This document shows, piece after piece, positions 15,101 through 30,603 of a DNA stretch of 64,000 bases. Source of the stretch: Taudactylus pleione (Eukaryota > Chordata > Amphibia > Anura > Myobatrachidae); contig JAUIMM010000135.1 of the NCBI GenBank assembly GCA_031769625.1, positions 9,847,501 through 9,911,500 on the forward strand, in the 5' to 3' direction. The position numbers and the translations under genes are program-made. The notes under the pieces were generated by a model that was given only the letters and a program-made list of their open reading frames with translations, was not told the DNA's origin and made no database searches. Every line of letters begins with the position of its first letter. The stretch's first letter is position 1.

Positions 15101-18065
15101 ACATTCTAACATCCATTCTAACATTCTAATATACATTCTAACATCAATTATAACATTCTAACATCCATTTTAATATTCTAATATACATTATAACATCCAT
15201 TATAATATTCTAACATCGATTATAACATTCTAACATTCATTCTAACATTCTAATATACATTCTAATATCCATTATAACATTATAATATAAATTCTAACAT
15301 CCATTATAACATTCTAACATACATTATAACATTCCTAATATACATTCTAACATCCATTATAACATTCTAACATACATTATAACATTCTAAAATACATTCT
15401 AACATCCATAATAACATTCTAACATACATTACAACAATCTAATATACTTTATAGTCTCCATTATAACATGCTAACATAAATTATAACATTCCAATATACA
15501 TTCTATCATCCATTATAACATTCTTACATCCATAATAACATTCTAACATCCATTATAACATTCTAATATACATTATAACATTCTAATATACATTCTAACA
15601 TCCATTATAACATTCTAACATACTTTATAACTTTCTATCATCCATTATAACATTCTAACATCCATAATAACATTCTAACATACATTCTAACATTCTAATA
15701 TACATTCTAACATCCATTTTAACTTTCTATCATAGATTATAACATTCTAATATACATTCTAACATTCATTATAACATTCGAACATCCAAAACAACATTCT
15801 AACATACATTCTAACATTCTAATATACATTCTAACATCCATTATAACATTCTAACATACATTCTAACATTCTAATATACATTCTAACATCCATTATAACA
15901 TTCTAACATACATTCTAACATTCTAATATACATTCTAAAATCAATTATAACATTCTAACATCCATTTTAACATTCTAATATACATTATAACATCCATTAT
16001 AATATTTTAACATCCATTATAACATTCTAACATCCATTATAACATTCTAATATACATTCTAACATCCATTATAACATTCTAACATACTTTATAACATTCT
16101 AATATACATTCTAACATGCATTATAACATTCTAACCATTCTAACATCCATTCTAACATTCTAATATACATTAAAACATTCATTATAACATTCTAACATCC
16201 ATTCTAACATTCTAACATACATTATAACATTCTAATATACATTTTAATATCCATTATAACATTCTAACATTTATTATAACATTCTAATATACATTCTAAC
16301 ATCCATTATAACATTCTAACATACATTATAACATTCTAATATACATTCTAACTTCCATTATAACATCAAAACATCAATTTTAACATTCTAATATATATTA
16401 TAACATCCATTATAATATTCTAACATCCATTATAACATTCTAACATCCATTATAATATTTAAATATACATTCTAACATCCATTATAACATTCTAAAATAC
16501 ACTATAACATTCTAATATACATTCTAGCATGCATTCTAACATACATTATAACTTTCTAAAATACATTATAACATCCATTATAACATTATAACATCCATTC
16601 TAATATTCTAATATACATTAAAACATCCATTCTAACATTCTAACATCAATTCTAACTTCCATTCTAACATTCTAAAATCCATAATAACATTCTAACATAC
16701 AAAATAACATTCTAATATAAATTCTAACATCCATTCTAACATTATAACATCCATTATAACATTCTAATATACATTATAACATTCTAATAGACATTATAAC
16801 ATCCATTATAACATTATAACATACATGATAACATTCTAATATACATTCTAATATCCATTATAACATTCTAACATACATTATAACATTCTAATATACATTC
16901 TAACATCCATTATAACATTCTAACATACATTATAACAATCTAATATACATTCTAACATCCATTATAACATTGTAACATACATTATAACAATATATTATAC
17001 ATTCTAACATCCATTATAACATTCTAAAATACATTATAACATTCTAATATACATTCTAAAATCAATAATAACATTCTAACATCCATTTTAACATTATAAA
17101 AAACATTATAACATCCATTTATAATATTTTAACATCCATTATAACATTCTAACATCCATTATAACATTCTAATATACATTCTAACATCCATTATAACATT
17201 CTAACATACATTATAATAATCTAATATACAATATTACATCCATTGTAACATTCTAACATACATTATAACATTTTAATATACATTCTAAAATCCATTATAA
17301 CATTCTAACATACATTATAACATTGTAACACACATTATAACATTCTAATATACATTCTTACATCCATTATAACATTCTAACATACAATATAACAATCTAA
17401 AATACATTCTAACATCCATTATAACATTCTAACATACATTATAACTTTCAATCATCCATTATAACATTCTAACATCCATAATAACATTCTAACATACATT
17501 CTAACATTCTAATATACATTCTAACATCCATTATAACATTCTAACATAGATTATAACATTCTAATATACATTCTAACATCCATTATAACATTCTAACATA
17601 CATTCTAACATTCCAATATACATTCTAAAATCAATAATAACATTCTAACATCCATTTTAACATTATAAAATACATTATAACATCCATTTATAATATTTTA
17701 ACATCCATTATAACATTCTAACATCCATTATAACATTCTAATATACATTCTAACATCCATTATAACATTCTAACATACATTATAACATTCTAATATACAT
17801 TCTAACATGCATTATAACATTCTAACATCCATTCTAACATTCTAATATAAATTAAAACATTCATTTTAACATTCTAACCTCCATTCTAACATTCTAACAT
17901 ACATTATAACATTCTAATATACATTTTAATATCCATTATAACAATCTAACATACATTATAACATTCTAATATACATTCTAACATCCATTATAACATTCTA
18001 ACATACAATATAACATTGTAACATACATTATAACATTCTAATATACATTCTAACATCCATTATAA
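11862..18065. repeat. Region C ~6.1-kb HOR, copy 1
   Basis: Markers here recur in copy 2 at offsets that step down 6,204, 6,152, 6,046. Pairs are ACTTTATAAC (11957/18161), CCAATATAAC (12909/19113), ACAAACAGTATAAC (13333/19485), ATTATAACCC (13931/20083), CTAACCATTC (16131/22177), TAGCATGC (16525/22571) and the GTAACA variant (17325/23371). The unit joins a B-type ~3.5-kb part to an A-type ~2.5-kb part. Correspondence with copy 2 is lost after about 17894. Confidence 0.84.
12112..15776. repeat. Region B ~3.7-kb HOR, copy 3 (also the left part of C copy 1)
   Basis: This copy is bounded by TTCAAACATCC at 12112 and TTCGAACATCC at 15777 (3,665 bp). CCAATATAAC is at 12909 and ACAAACAGTATAAC at 13333, each 3,768 bp after copy 2. 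Three single-base indels account for the length not being a multiple of 4: CCAATTTTAAC (+1, near 14939), CTAAATACTT (-1, 14971) and ATTCCTAATA (+1, near 15334). The same stretch is the left part of the first ~6.1-kb HOR. Confidence 0.8.
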
Positions 18066-21000
18066 CATTCTAATATACATTATAACATCCATTATAACAT
18101 TCTAACATACATTTTAACAATCTAAAATACATTCTAACATCCATTATAACATTCTAACATACTTTATAACTTTCTATCATCCATTATAACATTCTAATAT
18201 CCATAATAACATTCTAACATACATTCTAACATTCTAATATACATTCTAACATCCATTTTAACATTCTATCATAGATTATAACATTCTAATATACATTCTA
18301 ACATTCATTATAACATTCGAACATCCAAAACAACATTCTAACATACATTCTAACATTCTAATATACATTCTAACATCCATTATAACATTCTAACATACAT
18401 TCTAACATTCTAATATACATTCTAACATCCATTATAACATTCTAACATACATTCTAACATTCTAATATACATTCTAAAATCAATTATAACATTCTAACAT
18501 CCATTTTAACATTCTAATATACATTATAACATCCATTATAATATTTTAACATCCATTATAACATTCTAACATCCATTATAACATTCTAATATACATTCTA
18601 ACATCCATTATAACATTCTAACATACATTATAACATTCTAATATACATTCTAACATGCATTATAACATTCTAACATCCACTCTAACATTCTAATATACAT
18701 TAAAACATTCATTATAACATTCTAACATCCATTCTAACATTCTAACATACATTATAACATTCTAATATACATTTTAATATCCATTATAACATTCTAATAT
18801 ACATTCTAACATCCATTATAACATTCTAACATACAATATAACATTGTAACATACATTATAACATTCTAATATACATTCTAACATCCATTATAACATTCTA
18901 ACATACATTATAACAGTCTAAAATACATTCTAACATCCATTATAACATTCTAACATCCATAATAACATTCTAACATACATTGTAACATCCATAATAACAT
19001 TCTAAAATACATTCTAACATTCTAATATACATTCTAACATCAATTATAACATTCTAACATCCATTTTAATATTCTAATATACATTATAACATCCATTATA
19101 ATATTCTAACATCCAATATAACATTCTAACATCCATTACAACATTCTAATATACATTCTAAAATGCATTCTAACATACATTATAACATTCTAATATACAT
19201 TCTAACATCCATTATAAAATTTTAACATCCATTCTAACATTCTAATATTTATTATAACATCCAATATAACATTCTAACATACATTAAAACATTCTAACAT
19301 ACATTATAATAATCTCATATACATTATTACATCCATTGTAACATTCTAACATACATTATAACATTTTAATATACATTCTAAAATCCATTATAACATTCTA
19401 ACATACATTATAACATTCTAATATACATTCTAACATACATAATAACATTCTAGTATACATTATAACATCCATTATAACATTCTAACAAACAGTATAACAT
19501 TGTAACATACATTTTAACATTCTAATATACATTCTAACATCCATTATAAAATTTTAACATCCATAATAACATTCTAACATACATTCTAACATTCTAATAT
19601 ACATTCTAACATCCATTATAACATTCTAATATACATTATAACATTCTAATATACATTCTAACATCCATTATAACATTCTAACATACATTATAACATTCTA
19701 ATATACATTCTAACATCCATTATAACATTCTAACATCCATAATAGCATTCTGACATACATTCTAACATTCTAATATACATTATAACATGCATAATAACAT
19801 TCTAACATACATTCTAACATACATTCTAACATTCTAATATATATTCTAACATTCATTCTAACATTCAAATATACATTCTAACATCCATTATGACATTCTA
19901 ATATACATTATAACATTCTAATATACATTCTAATATCCATTATAACATTATAACATACATTATAACATTCTAATATACATTCTAACATCCATTATAACAT
20001 TCTAACATACATTATAACATTCTAATATACATTCTAGCATCAATTATAACATTCTAACATACATTACAACAATCTAATATACATTATAACCCCCATTATA
20101 ACATGCTAACATACATTATAATATTCCAATATACATTCTAACATCCATTATAACATTCTTACATCCATATTAACATTCTAATATCCATTATAACATTCTA
20201 ATATACATGATAACATTCTAATATACATTCTAACATCCATTATAACATTCTAACATACATTCTAACATTCTAATATACATTCTAAAATACATTATAACAT
20301 TCTAACATACTTTCTAATATTCTAACATACATTCTAACATTCTAATATACATTCTAACATCCATTATAACATTCTAACATCCATTCTAACATTCTAATAT
20401 ACATTCTAACATCAATTATAACATTCTAACATCCATTTTAACATTCTAATATATATTATAACATCCATTATAATATTCTAACATCCATTATAACATTCTA
20501 ACATCCATTATAATATTCAAATATACATTCTAACATCAATTATATCCTTCTAAATTACACTATAACATTCTAATATACATTCTAACATGCATTCTAACAT
20601 ACATTATAACATTATAATATACATTCTAAAATCAATTATAACATTCTAACATCCATTTTAACATTCTAATATACATTTTAACATCCATTATAATATTCTA
20701 ACATCCATTATAACATTCTAATATACATTCTAACATCCATTATAACATTCTAACATACATTATAACATTCTAATATACATTCTAACATGCATTATAACAT
20801 TCTAACATCCATTCTAACATTCTAATATACATTAAAACATTCATTATAACATTCTAACATCCATTATAACATTCTAACATACATTATAACATTCTAATAT
20901 ACATTCTAACATCCATTATAACATTCTAACATACAATATAACATTGTAACATTTATTATAACATTCTAATTTACATTCTAACATCCATTATAACATTCTA

Positions 21001-23940
21001 ACATCCATTATAACAATCTAAATACTTCCTAACATCCATTATAACATTCTAACATACATAATAACATTCTAACATACATTCTAACATCCATAATAACATT
21101 CTAACATACATTCTAACATTCTAATATACATTCTAACATTCATTATAACATTCTAACATCCATTCTAACATTCTAATATACATTCTAACATCAATTATAA
21201 CATTCTAACATCCATTTTAATATTCTAATATACATTATAACATCCATTATAATATTCTAACATCCATTATAACATTCTAACATTCATTCTAACATTCTAA
21301 TATACATTCTAATATCCATTATAACATTCTAATATACATTCTAACATCCATTATAACATTCTAACATACATTATAACATTCTAATATACATTCTAACATC
21401 CATTATAACATTCTAACATACATTATAACATTCTAAAATACATTCTAACATCCATAATAACATTCTAACATACATTACAACAATCTAATATACTTTATAG
21501 TCTCCATTATAACATGCTAACATAAATTATAACATTCCAATATACATTCTATCATCCATTATAACATTCTTACATCCATAATAACATTCTAACATCCATT
21601 ATAACATTCTAATATACATTATAACATTCTAATATACATTCTAACATCCATTATAACATTCTAACATACTTTATAACTTTCTATCATCCATTGTAACATT
21701 CTAACATCCATAATAACATTCTAACATACATTCTAACATTCTAATATACATTCTAACATCCATTTTAACATTCTATCATAGATTATAACATTCTAATATA
21801 CATTCTAACATTCATTATAACATTCGAACATCCAAAACAACATTCTAACATACATTCTAACATTCTAATATACATTCTAACATCCATTATAACATTCTAA
21901 CATACATTCTAACATTCTAATATACATTCTAACATCCATTATAACATTCTAACATACATTCTAACATTCTAATATACATTCTAAAATCAATTATAACATT
22001 CTAACATCCATTTTAACATTCTAATATACATTATAACATCCATTATAATATTTTAACATCCATTATAACATTCTAACATCCATTATAACATTCTAATATA
22101 CATTCTAACATCCATTATAACATTCTAACATACTTTATAACATTCTAATATACATTCTAACATGCATTATAACATTCTAACCATTCTAACATCCATTCTA
22201 ACATTCTAATATACATTAAAACATTCATTATAACATTCTAACATCCATTCTAACATTCTAACATACATTATAACATTCTAATATACATTTTAATATCCAT
22301 TATAACATTCTAACATTTATTATAACATTCTAATATACATTCTAACATCCATTATAACATTCTAACATACATTATAACATTCTAATATACATTCTAACTT
22401 CCATTATAACATCAAAACATCCATTTTAACATTCTAATATATATTACAACATCCATTATAATATTCTAACATCCATTATAACATTCTAACATCCATTATA
22501 ATATTTAAATATACATTCTAACATCCATTATAACATTCTAAAATACACTATAACATTCTAATATACATTCTAGCATGCATTCTAACATACATTATAACTT
22601 TCTAAAATACATTATAACATCCATTATAACATTATAACATCCATTCTAATATTCTACTATACATTAAAACATCCATTCTAACATTCTAACATCAATTCTA
22701 ACTTCCATTCTAACATTCTAAAATCCATAATAACATTCTAACATACAAAATAACATTCTAATATAAATTCTAACATCCATTCTAACATTATAACATCCAT
22801 TATAACATTCTAATATACATTATAACATTCTAATAGACATTATAACATCCATTATAACATTATAACATACATGATAACATTCTAATATACATTCTAATAT
22901 CCATTATAACATTCTAACATACATTATAACATTCTAATATACATTCTAACATCCATTATAACATTCTAACATACATTATAACAATCTAATATACATTCTA
23001 ACATCCATTATAACATTGTAACATACATTATAACAATATATTATACATTCTAACATCCATTATAACATTCTAAAATACATTATAACATTCTAATATACAT
23101 TCTAAAATCAATAATAACATTCTAACATCCATTTTAACATTATAAAAAACATTATAACATCCATTTATAATATTTTAACATCCATTATAACATTCTAACA
23201 TCCATTATAACATTCTAATATACATTCTAACATCCATTATAACATTCTAACATACATTATAATAATCTAATATACATTATTACATCCATTGTAACATTCT
23301 AAAATACATTATAACATTTTATTATACATTCTAAAATCCATTATAACATTCTAACATACATTATAACATTGTAACATACATTATAACATTCTAATATACA
23401 TTCTTACATCCATTATAACATTCTAATATACAATATAACAATCTAAAATACATTCTAACATCCATTATAACATTCTAACATACATTATAACTTTCAATCA
23501 TCCATTATAACATTCTAACATCCATAATAACATTCTAACATACATTCTAACATTCTAATATACATTCTAACATCCATTATAACATTCTAACATAGATTAT
23601 AACATTCTAATATACATTCTAACATCCATTATAACATTCTAACATACATTCTAACATTCTAATATACATTCTAAAATCAATAATAACATTCTAACATCCA
23701 TTTTAACATTATAAAATACATTATAACATCCATTTATAATATTTTAACATCCATTCTAACATTCTAACATCCATTATAACATTCTAATATACATTCTAAC
23801 ATCCATTATAACATTCTAACATACATTCTAACATTCTAATATACATTCTAACATGCATTATAACATTCTAACATCCATTCTAACATTCTAATATACATTA
23901 AAACATTCATTATAACATTCTAACATCCATTCTAACATTC
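18066..23940. repeat. Region C ~6.1-kb HOR, copy 2
   Basis: This copy is shorter than copy 1 because of a 52-bp deletion near 19275 and a 104-bp deletion near 20620, equal to one and two basic units. Internal TTCGAA anchors are at 18316 and 21823 (3,507 bp). Single-base differences visible between copies are the +1 in CCAATTTTAAC and the +1 in ATTCCTAATA, both present only in copy 1. The copy ends near 23940, where the sequence switches to an A-type segment. Confidence 0.84.
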
Positions 23941-24205
23941 TAATATACATTCTAACTTCCATTATAACATCAAAACATCCATTTTAACATTCTAAAATCC
24001 ATAATAACATTCTAACATACAAAATAACATTCTAATATAAATTCTAACATCCATTCTAAGATTATAACATCCATTATAACATTCTAATATACATTATAAC
24101 ATTCTAATAGACATTATAACATCCATTATAACATTATAACATACATGATAAAATTCTAATATACATTCTAATATCCATTATAACATTCTAACATACATTA
24201 TAACA
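23940..24205. repeat. C-to-D transition segment
   Basis: The sequence switches after about 23940 to AACTTCC...AACATCAAAAC, then CTAAAATCC, and the unusual TAAGATTATAAC at 24057. This order is not in the preceding C copies, but it recurs 17,958 bp downstream (TAAGATTATAAC at 42015, next TTCGAA at 42352 against 24394 here). It therefore belongs to the same sub-lineage as region F. Confidence 0.7.
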
Positions 24206-27200
24206 TTCTAATATACATTCTAACATCCATTATAACATTCTAACATACATTATAACAATCTAATATACATTCTAACATCCATTATAACATTGTAACATAC
24301 ATTATAACAATCTATTATACATTCTAACATCCATTATAACATTCTAAATTACATTATAACATTCTAATATACATTCTAACATCCATTATAACATTCGAAC
24401 ATCCAAAACAACATTCTAACATACATTCTAACATTCTAATATACATTCTAACATCCATTATAACATTCTAACATACATTCTAACATTCTAATATACATTC
24501 TAACATCCATTATAACATTCTAACATGCATTCTTATATTCTAATATACATTCTAAAATCAATTATAACATTCTAACATCCATTTTAACAATCCATTATAA
24601 CATTCTAACATCCATTATAATATTCTAACATCCATTATAATATTTTAACATCCATTATAACATTCTAACATCCATTATAACATTCTAATATAAATTCTAA
24701 CATCCATTATAACATTCTAACATACATTATAACATTCTAATATACATTCTAACATGCATTATAACATTCTAACATCCATTCTAACATTCTAATATACATT
24801 AAAACATTCATTCTAACATTCTAACCTCCATTCTAACATTCTAACATACATTATAACATTCTAATATACATTTTAATATCCATTATAACATTCTAACATA
24901 CATTATAACATTCTAATATACATTCTAACATCCATTATAACATTCTAACATACAATATAACATTGTAACATACATTATAACATTCTAAAAAACATTCTAA
25001 CTTCCATTATAACATCAAAACATCCATTTTAACATTCTAATATATATTATAACATCCATTATAATATTATAACATCCATTATAACATTCTAACATCCATT
25101 ATAATATTTTAATATACATTCTAACATCCATAATAACATTCTAAAATACAATATAACATTCTAATATACATTCTAGCATGCATTCTAACATACATTATTA
25201 CATTCTAAAATACATTATAACATCCATTATATCATTATAACATCCATTCTAACATTCTAATATACATTAAAACATCCATTCTAACATACTAACATCAATT
25301 CTAACTTCCATTCTAACATTCTAAAATCCATAATAACATTCAAACATACAAAATAACATTCTAATATAAATTCTAACATCCATTCTAACATTATAACATC
25401 CATTATAACATTCTAATATACATTATAACATTCTAATAGACATTATAACATCCATTATAACATTATAACATAGATGATAACATTCTAATATACATTCTAA
25501 TATCCATTATAACATTCTAACATAAATTATAACATTCTAATATACATTCTAACATCCATTATAACATTTTAACATACATTATAACAATCTAATATACATT
25601 CTAACATCCATTAAAACATTGTAACATACATTTAAACAATCTATTATACATTCTAACATCCATTATAACATTCTAAAATACATTATAACATTCTAATATA
25701 CATTCTAACATACATTATAACATTCTAGTAAAAATCATTATAACATCCATTATAACATTCTAACATACATTATAACATTGTAACATACATTATAACATTC
25801 TAATATACATTCTTACATCCATTATAACATTCTAACATACAATATAACAATCTAAAATACATTCTAACATCCATTATAACATTCTAACATACATTATAAC
25901 TTTCAATCATCCATTATAACATTCTAACATCCATAATAACATTCTAACATACATTCTAACATTCTAATATACATTCTAACATCCATTATAACATTCTAAC
26001 ATAGATTATAACATTCTAATATACATTCTAACATCCATTATAACATTTGAACATCCAAAACAACATTCTAACATACATTCTAACATTCTAATATACATTC
26101 TAACATCCATTATAACATTCTAACATACATTCTATCATTCTAATATACATTCTAACATCCATTATAACATTCTAACATACATTCTAACATTCTAATATAC
26201 ATTCTAAAATCAATAATAACATTCTAACAACCATTTTAACATTATAAAATACATTATAACATCCATTATAATATTTTAACATCAATTATAACATTCTAAC
26301 ATCCATTATAACATTCTAATATACATTGTACATCCATTATAAAATTCTAACATATATTATAACATTCTAATATACATTCTAACATGCATTTTAACATTCT
26401 AACATCCATTCTAACATTCTAATATAAATTAAAACTTTCATTTTAACATTCTAACATCCATTCTAACATTCTAACATACATTATAACATTCTAATATACA
26501 TTTTAATATCCATTATAACAATCTAACATACATTATAACATTCTAATATACATTCTAACATCCATTATAACATTCTAACATACAATATAACATTGTAACA
26601 TACATTATAACATTCTAATATACATTCTAACATCCATTATAACATTCTAACATACTTTATAACAGTCTAAAATACATTCTAACATCCATTATAACATTCT
26701 AACATCCATAATAACATTCTAACATACATTCTAACATCCATAATAACATTCTAATACACATTCTAACATTCTACCATACATTCTAACATTCTAATATACA
26801 TTCTAACATCAATTATAACATTCTAACATCCATTTTAATATTCTAATATACATTATAACATCCATTATAATATTCTAACATCCAATATAACATTCTAACA
26901 TCCATTACAACATTCTAATATACATTCTAACATGCATTCTAACATACATTATAACATTCTAATATACATTCTAACATCCATTATAACATTCTAACATCCA
27001 TTCTAACATTCTAATATTTATTATAACATCCAATATAACATTCTAACATACATTTCAACATTCTAATATACATTCTAATATCCATTCTAACATACATTAA
27101 AACATTCTAACATACATTATTATAATCTAATATACATTATTACATCCATTGTAACATTTTAACATACATTATAACATTTTAATATACATTCTAAAATCCA

Positions 27201-27404
27201 TTATAACATTCTAACATACATTATAACATTCTAATATACATTCTAACATACATAATAACATTCTAGTATACATTATAACATCCATTATAACATTCTAACA
27301 AACAGAATAACATTGTAACATACATTTTAACATTCTAATATACATTCTAACATCCATTATAAAATTTTAACATCCATAATAACATTCTAACATACATTCT
27401 AACA
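24206..27404. repeat. Region D 3,199-bp HOR, copy 1
   Basis: This is the first full unit of a tandem array with a constant 3,199-bp offset. Anchors are TTCGAA at 24394, TAGCATGC at 25174, TAGTAAAAATCA at 25726 and TTTGAACATCC at 26046, with ATTGTACATCC near 26327 and ACAAACAGAATAAC at 27298. The left boundary is where similarity to the next copy begins, near 24206/27405. The CTAAATTAC variant at 24344 is shared only with copy 5. Confidence 0.9.
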
Positions 27405-30400
27405 TTCTAATATACATTCTAACATCCATTATAACATTCTAACATACATTATAACAATCTAATATACATTCTAACATCCATTATAACATTGTAACATACA
27501 TTATAACAATCTATTATACATTCTAACATCCATTATAACATTCTAAAATACATTATAACATTCTAATATACATTCTAACATCCATTATAACATTCGAACA
27601 TCCAAAACAACATTCTAACATACATTCTAACATTCTAATATACATTCTAACATCCATTATAACATTCTAACATACATTCTAACATTCTAATATACATTCT
27701 AACATCCATTATAACATTGTAACATGCATTCTTATATTCTAATATACATTCTAAAATCAATTATAACATTCTAACATCCATTTTAACAATCCATTATAAC
27801 ATTCTAACATCCATTATAATATTCTAACATCCATTATAATATTTTAACATCCATTATAACATTCTAACATCCATTATAACATTCTAATATACATTCTAAC
27901 ATCCATTATAACATTCTAACATACATTATAACATTCTAATATACATTCTAACATGCATTATAACATTCTAACATCCATTCTAACATTCTAATATATATTA
28001 AAACATTCATTCTAACATTCTAACCTCCATTCTAACATTCTAACATACATTATAACATTCTAATATACATTTTAATATCCATTATAACATTCTAACATAC
28101 ATTATAACATTCTAATATACATTCTAACATCCATTATAACATTCTAACATACAATATAACATTGTAACATACATTATAACATTCTAAAAAACATTCTAAC
28201 TTCCATTATAACATCAAAACATCCATTTTAACATTCTAATATATATTATAACATCCATTATAATATTATAACATCCATTATAACATTCTAACATCCATTA
28301 TAATATTTTAATATACATTCTAACATCCATAATAACATTCTAAAATACAATATAACATTCTAATATACATTCTAGCATGCATTCTAACATACATTATTAC
28401 ATTCTAAAATACATTATAACATCCATTATATCATTATAACATCCATTCTAACATTCTAATATACATTAAAACATCCATTCTAACATACTAACATCAATTC
28501 TAACTTCCATTCTAACATTCTAAAATCCATAATAACATTCAAACATACAAAATAACATTCTAATATAAATTCTAACATCCATTCTAACATTATAACATCC
28601 ATTATAACATTCTAATATACATTATAACATTCTAATAGACATTATAACATCCATTATAACATTATAACATAGATGATAACATTCTAATATACATTCTAAT
28701 ATCCATTATAACATTCTAACATACATTATAACATTCTAATATACATTCTAACATCCATTATAACATTTTAACATACATTATAACAATCTAATATGCATTC
28801 TAACATCCATTAAAACATTGTAACATACATTTAAACAATCTATTATACATTCTAACATCCATTATAACATTCTAAAATACATTATAACATTCTAATATAC
28901 ATTCTAACATACATTATAACATTCTAGTAAAAATCATTATAACATCCATTATAACATTCTAACATACATTATAACATTGTAACATACATTATAACATTCT
29001 AATATACATTCTTACATCCATTATAACATTCTAACATACAATATAACAATCTAAAATACATTCTAACATCCATTATAACATTCTAACATACATTATAACT
29101 TTCAATCATCCATTATAACATTCTAACATCCATAATAACATTCTAACATACATTCTAACATTCTAATATACATTCTAACATCCATTATAACATTCTAACA
29201 TAGATTATAACATTCTAATATACATTCTAACATCCATTATAACATTTGAACATCCAAAACAACATTCTAACATACATTCTAACATTCTAATATACATTCT
29301 AACATCCATTCTAACATTCTAACATACATTCTATCATTCTAATATACATTCTAACATCCATTATAACATTCTAACATACATTCTAACATTCTAATATACA
29401 TTCTAAAATCAATAATAACATTCTAACAACCATTTTAACATTATAAAATACATTATAACATCCATTATAATATTTTAACATCAATTATAACATTCTAACA
29501 TCCATTATAACATTCTAATATACATTGTACATCCATTATAAAATTCTAACATATATTATAACATTCTAATATACATTCTAACATGCATTTTAACATTCTA
29601 ACATCCATTCTAACATTCTAATATAAATTAAAACTTTCATTTTAAAATTCTAACATCCATTCTAACATTCTAACATACATTATAACATTCTAATATACAT
29701 TTTAATATCCATTATAACAATCTAACATACATTATAACATTCTAATATACATTCTAACATCCATTATAACATTCTAACATACAATATAACATTGTAACAT
29801 ACATTATAACATTCTAATATACATTCTAACATCCATTATAACATTCTAACATACTTTATAACAGTCTAAAATAAATTCTAACATCCATTATAACATTCTA
29901 ACATCCATAATAACATTCTAACATACATTCTAACATCCATAATAACATTCTAATACACATTCTAACATTCTACCATACATTCTAACATTCTAATATACAT
30001 TCTAACATCAATTATAACATTCTAACATCCATTTTAATATTCTAATATACATTATAACATCCATTATAATATTCTAACATCCAATATAACATTCTAACAT
30101 CCATTACAACATTCTAATATACATTCTAACATGCATTCTAACATACATTATAACATTCTAATATACATTCTAACATCCATTATAACATTCTAACATCCAT
30201 TCTAACATTCTAATATTTATTATAACATCCAATATAACATTCTAACATACATTTCAACATTCTAATATACATTCTAATATCCATTCTAACATACATTAAA
30301 ACATTCTAACATACATTATTATAATCTAATATACATTATTACATCCATTGTAACATTTTAACATACATTATAACATTTTAATATACATTCTAAAATCCAT

Positions 30401-30603
30401 TATAACTTTCTAACATACATTATAACATTCTAATATACATTCTAACATACATAATAACATTCTAGTATACATTATAACATCCATTATAACATTCTAACAA
30501 ACAGAATAACATTGTAACATACATTTTAACATTCTAATATACATTCTAACATCCATTATAAAATTTTAACATCCATAATAACATTCTAACATACATTCTA
30601 ACA
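27405..30603. repeat. Region D 3,199-bp HOR, copy 2
   Basis: The anchors are each 3,199 bp after copy 1: TTCGAA 27593, TAGCATGC 28373, TAGTAAAAATCA 28925, TTTGAA 29245 and ACAAACAGAATAAC 30497. Private differences seen by eye are few, such as TAATATGCATTC near 28791. Confidence 0.92.
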
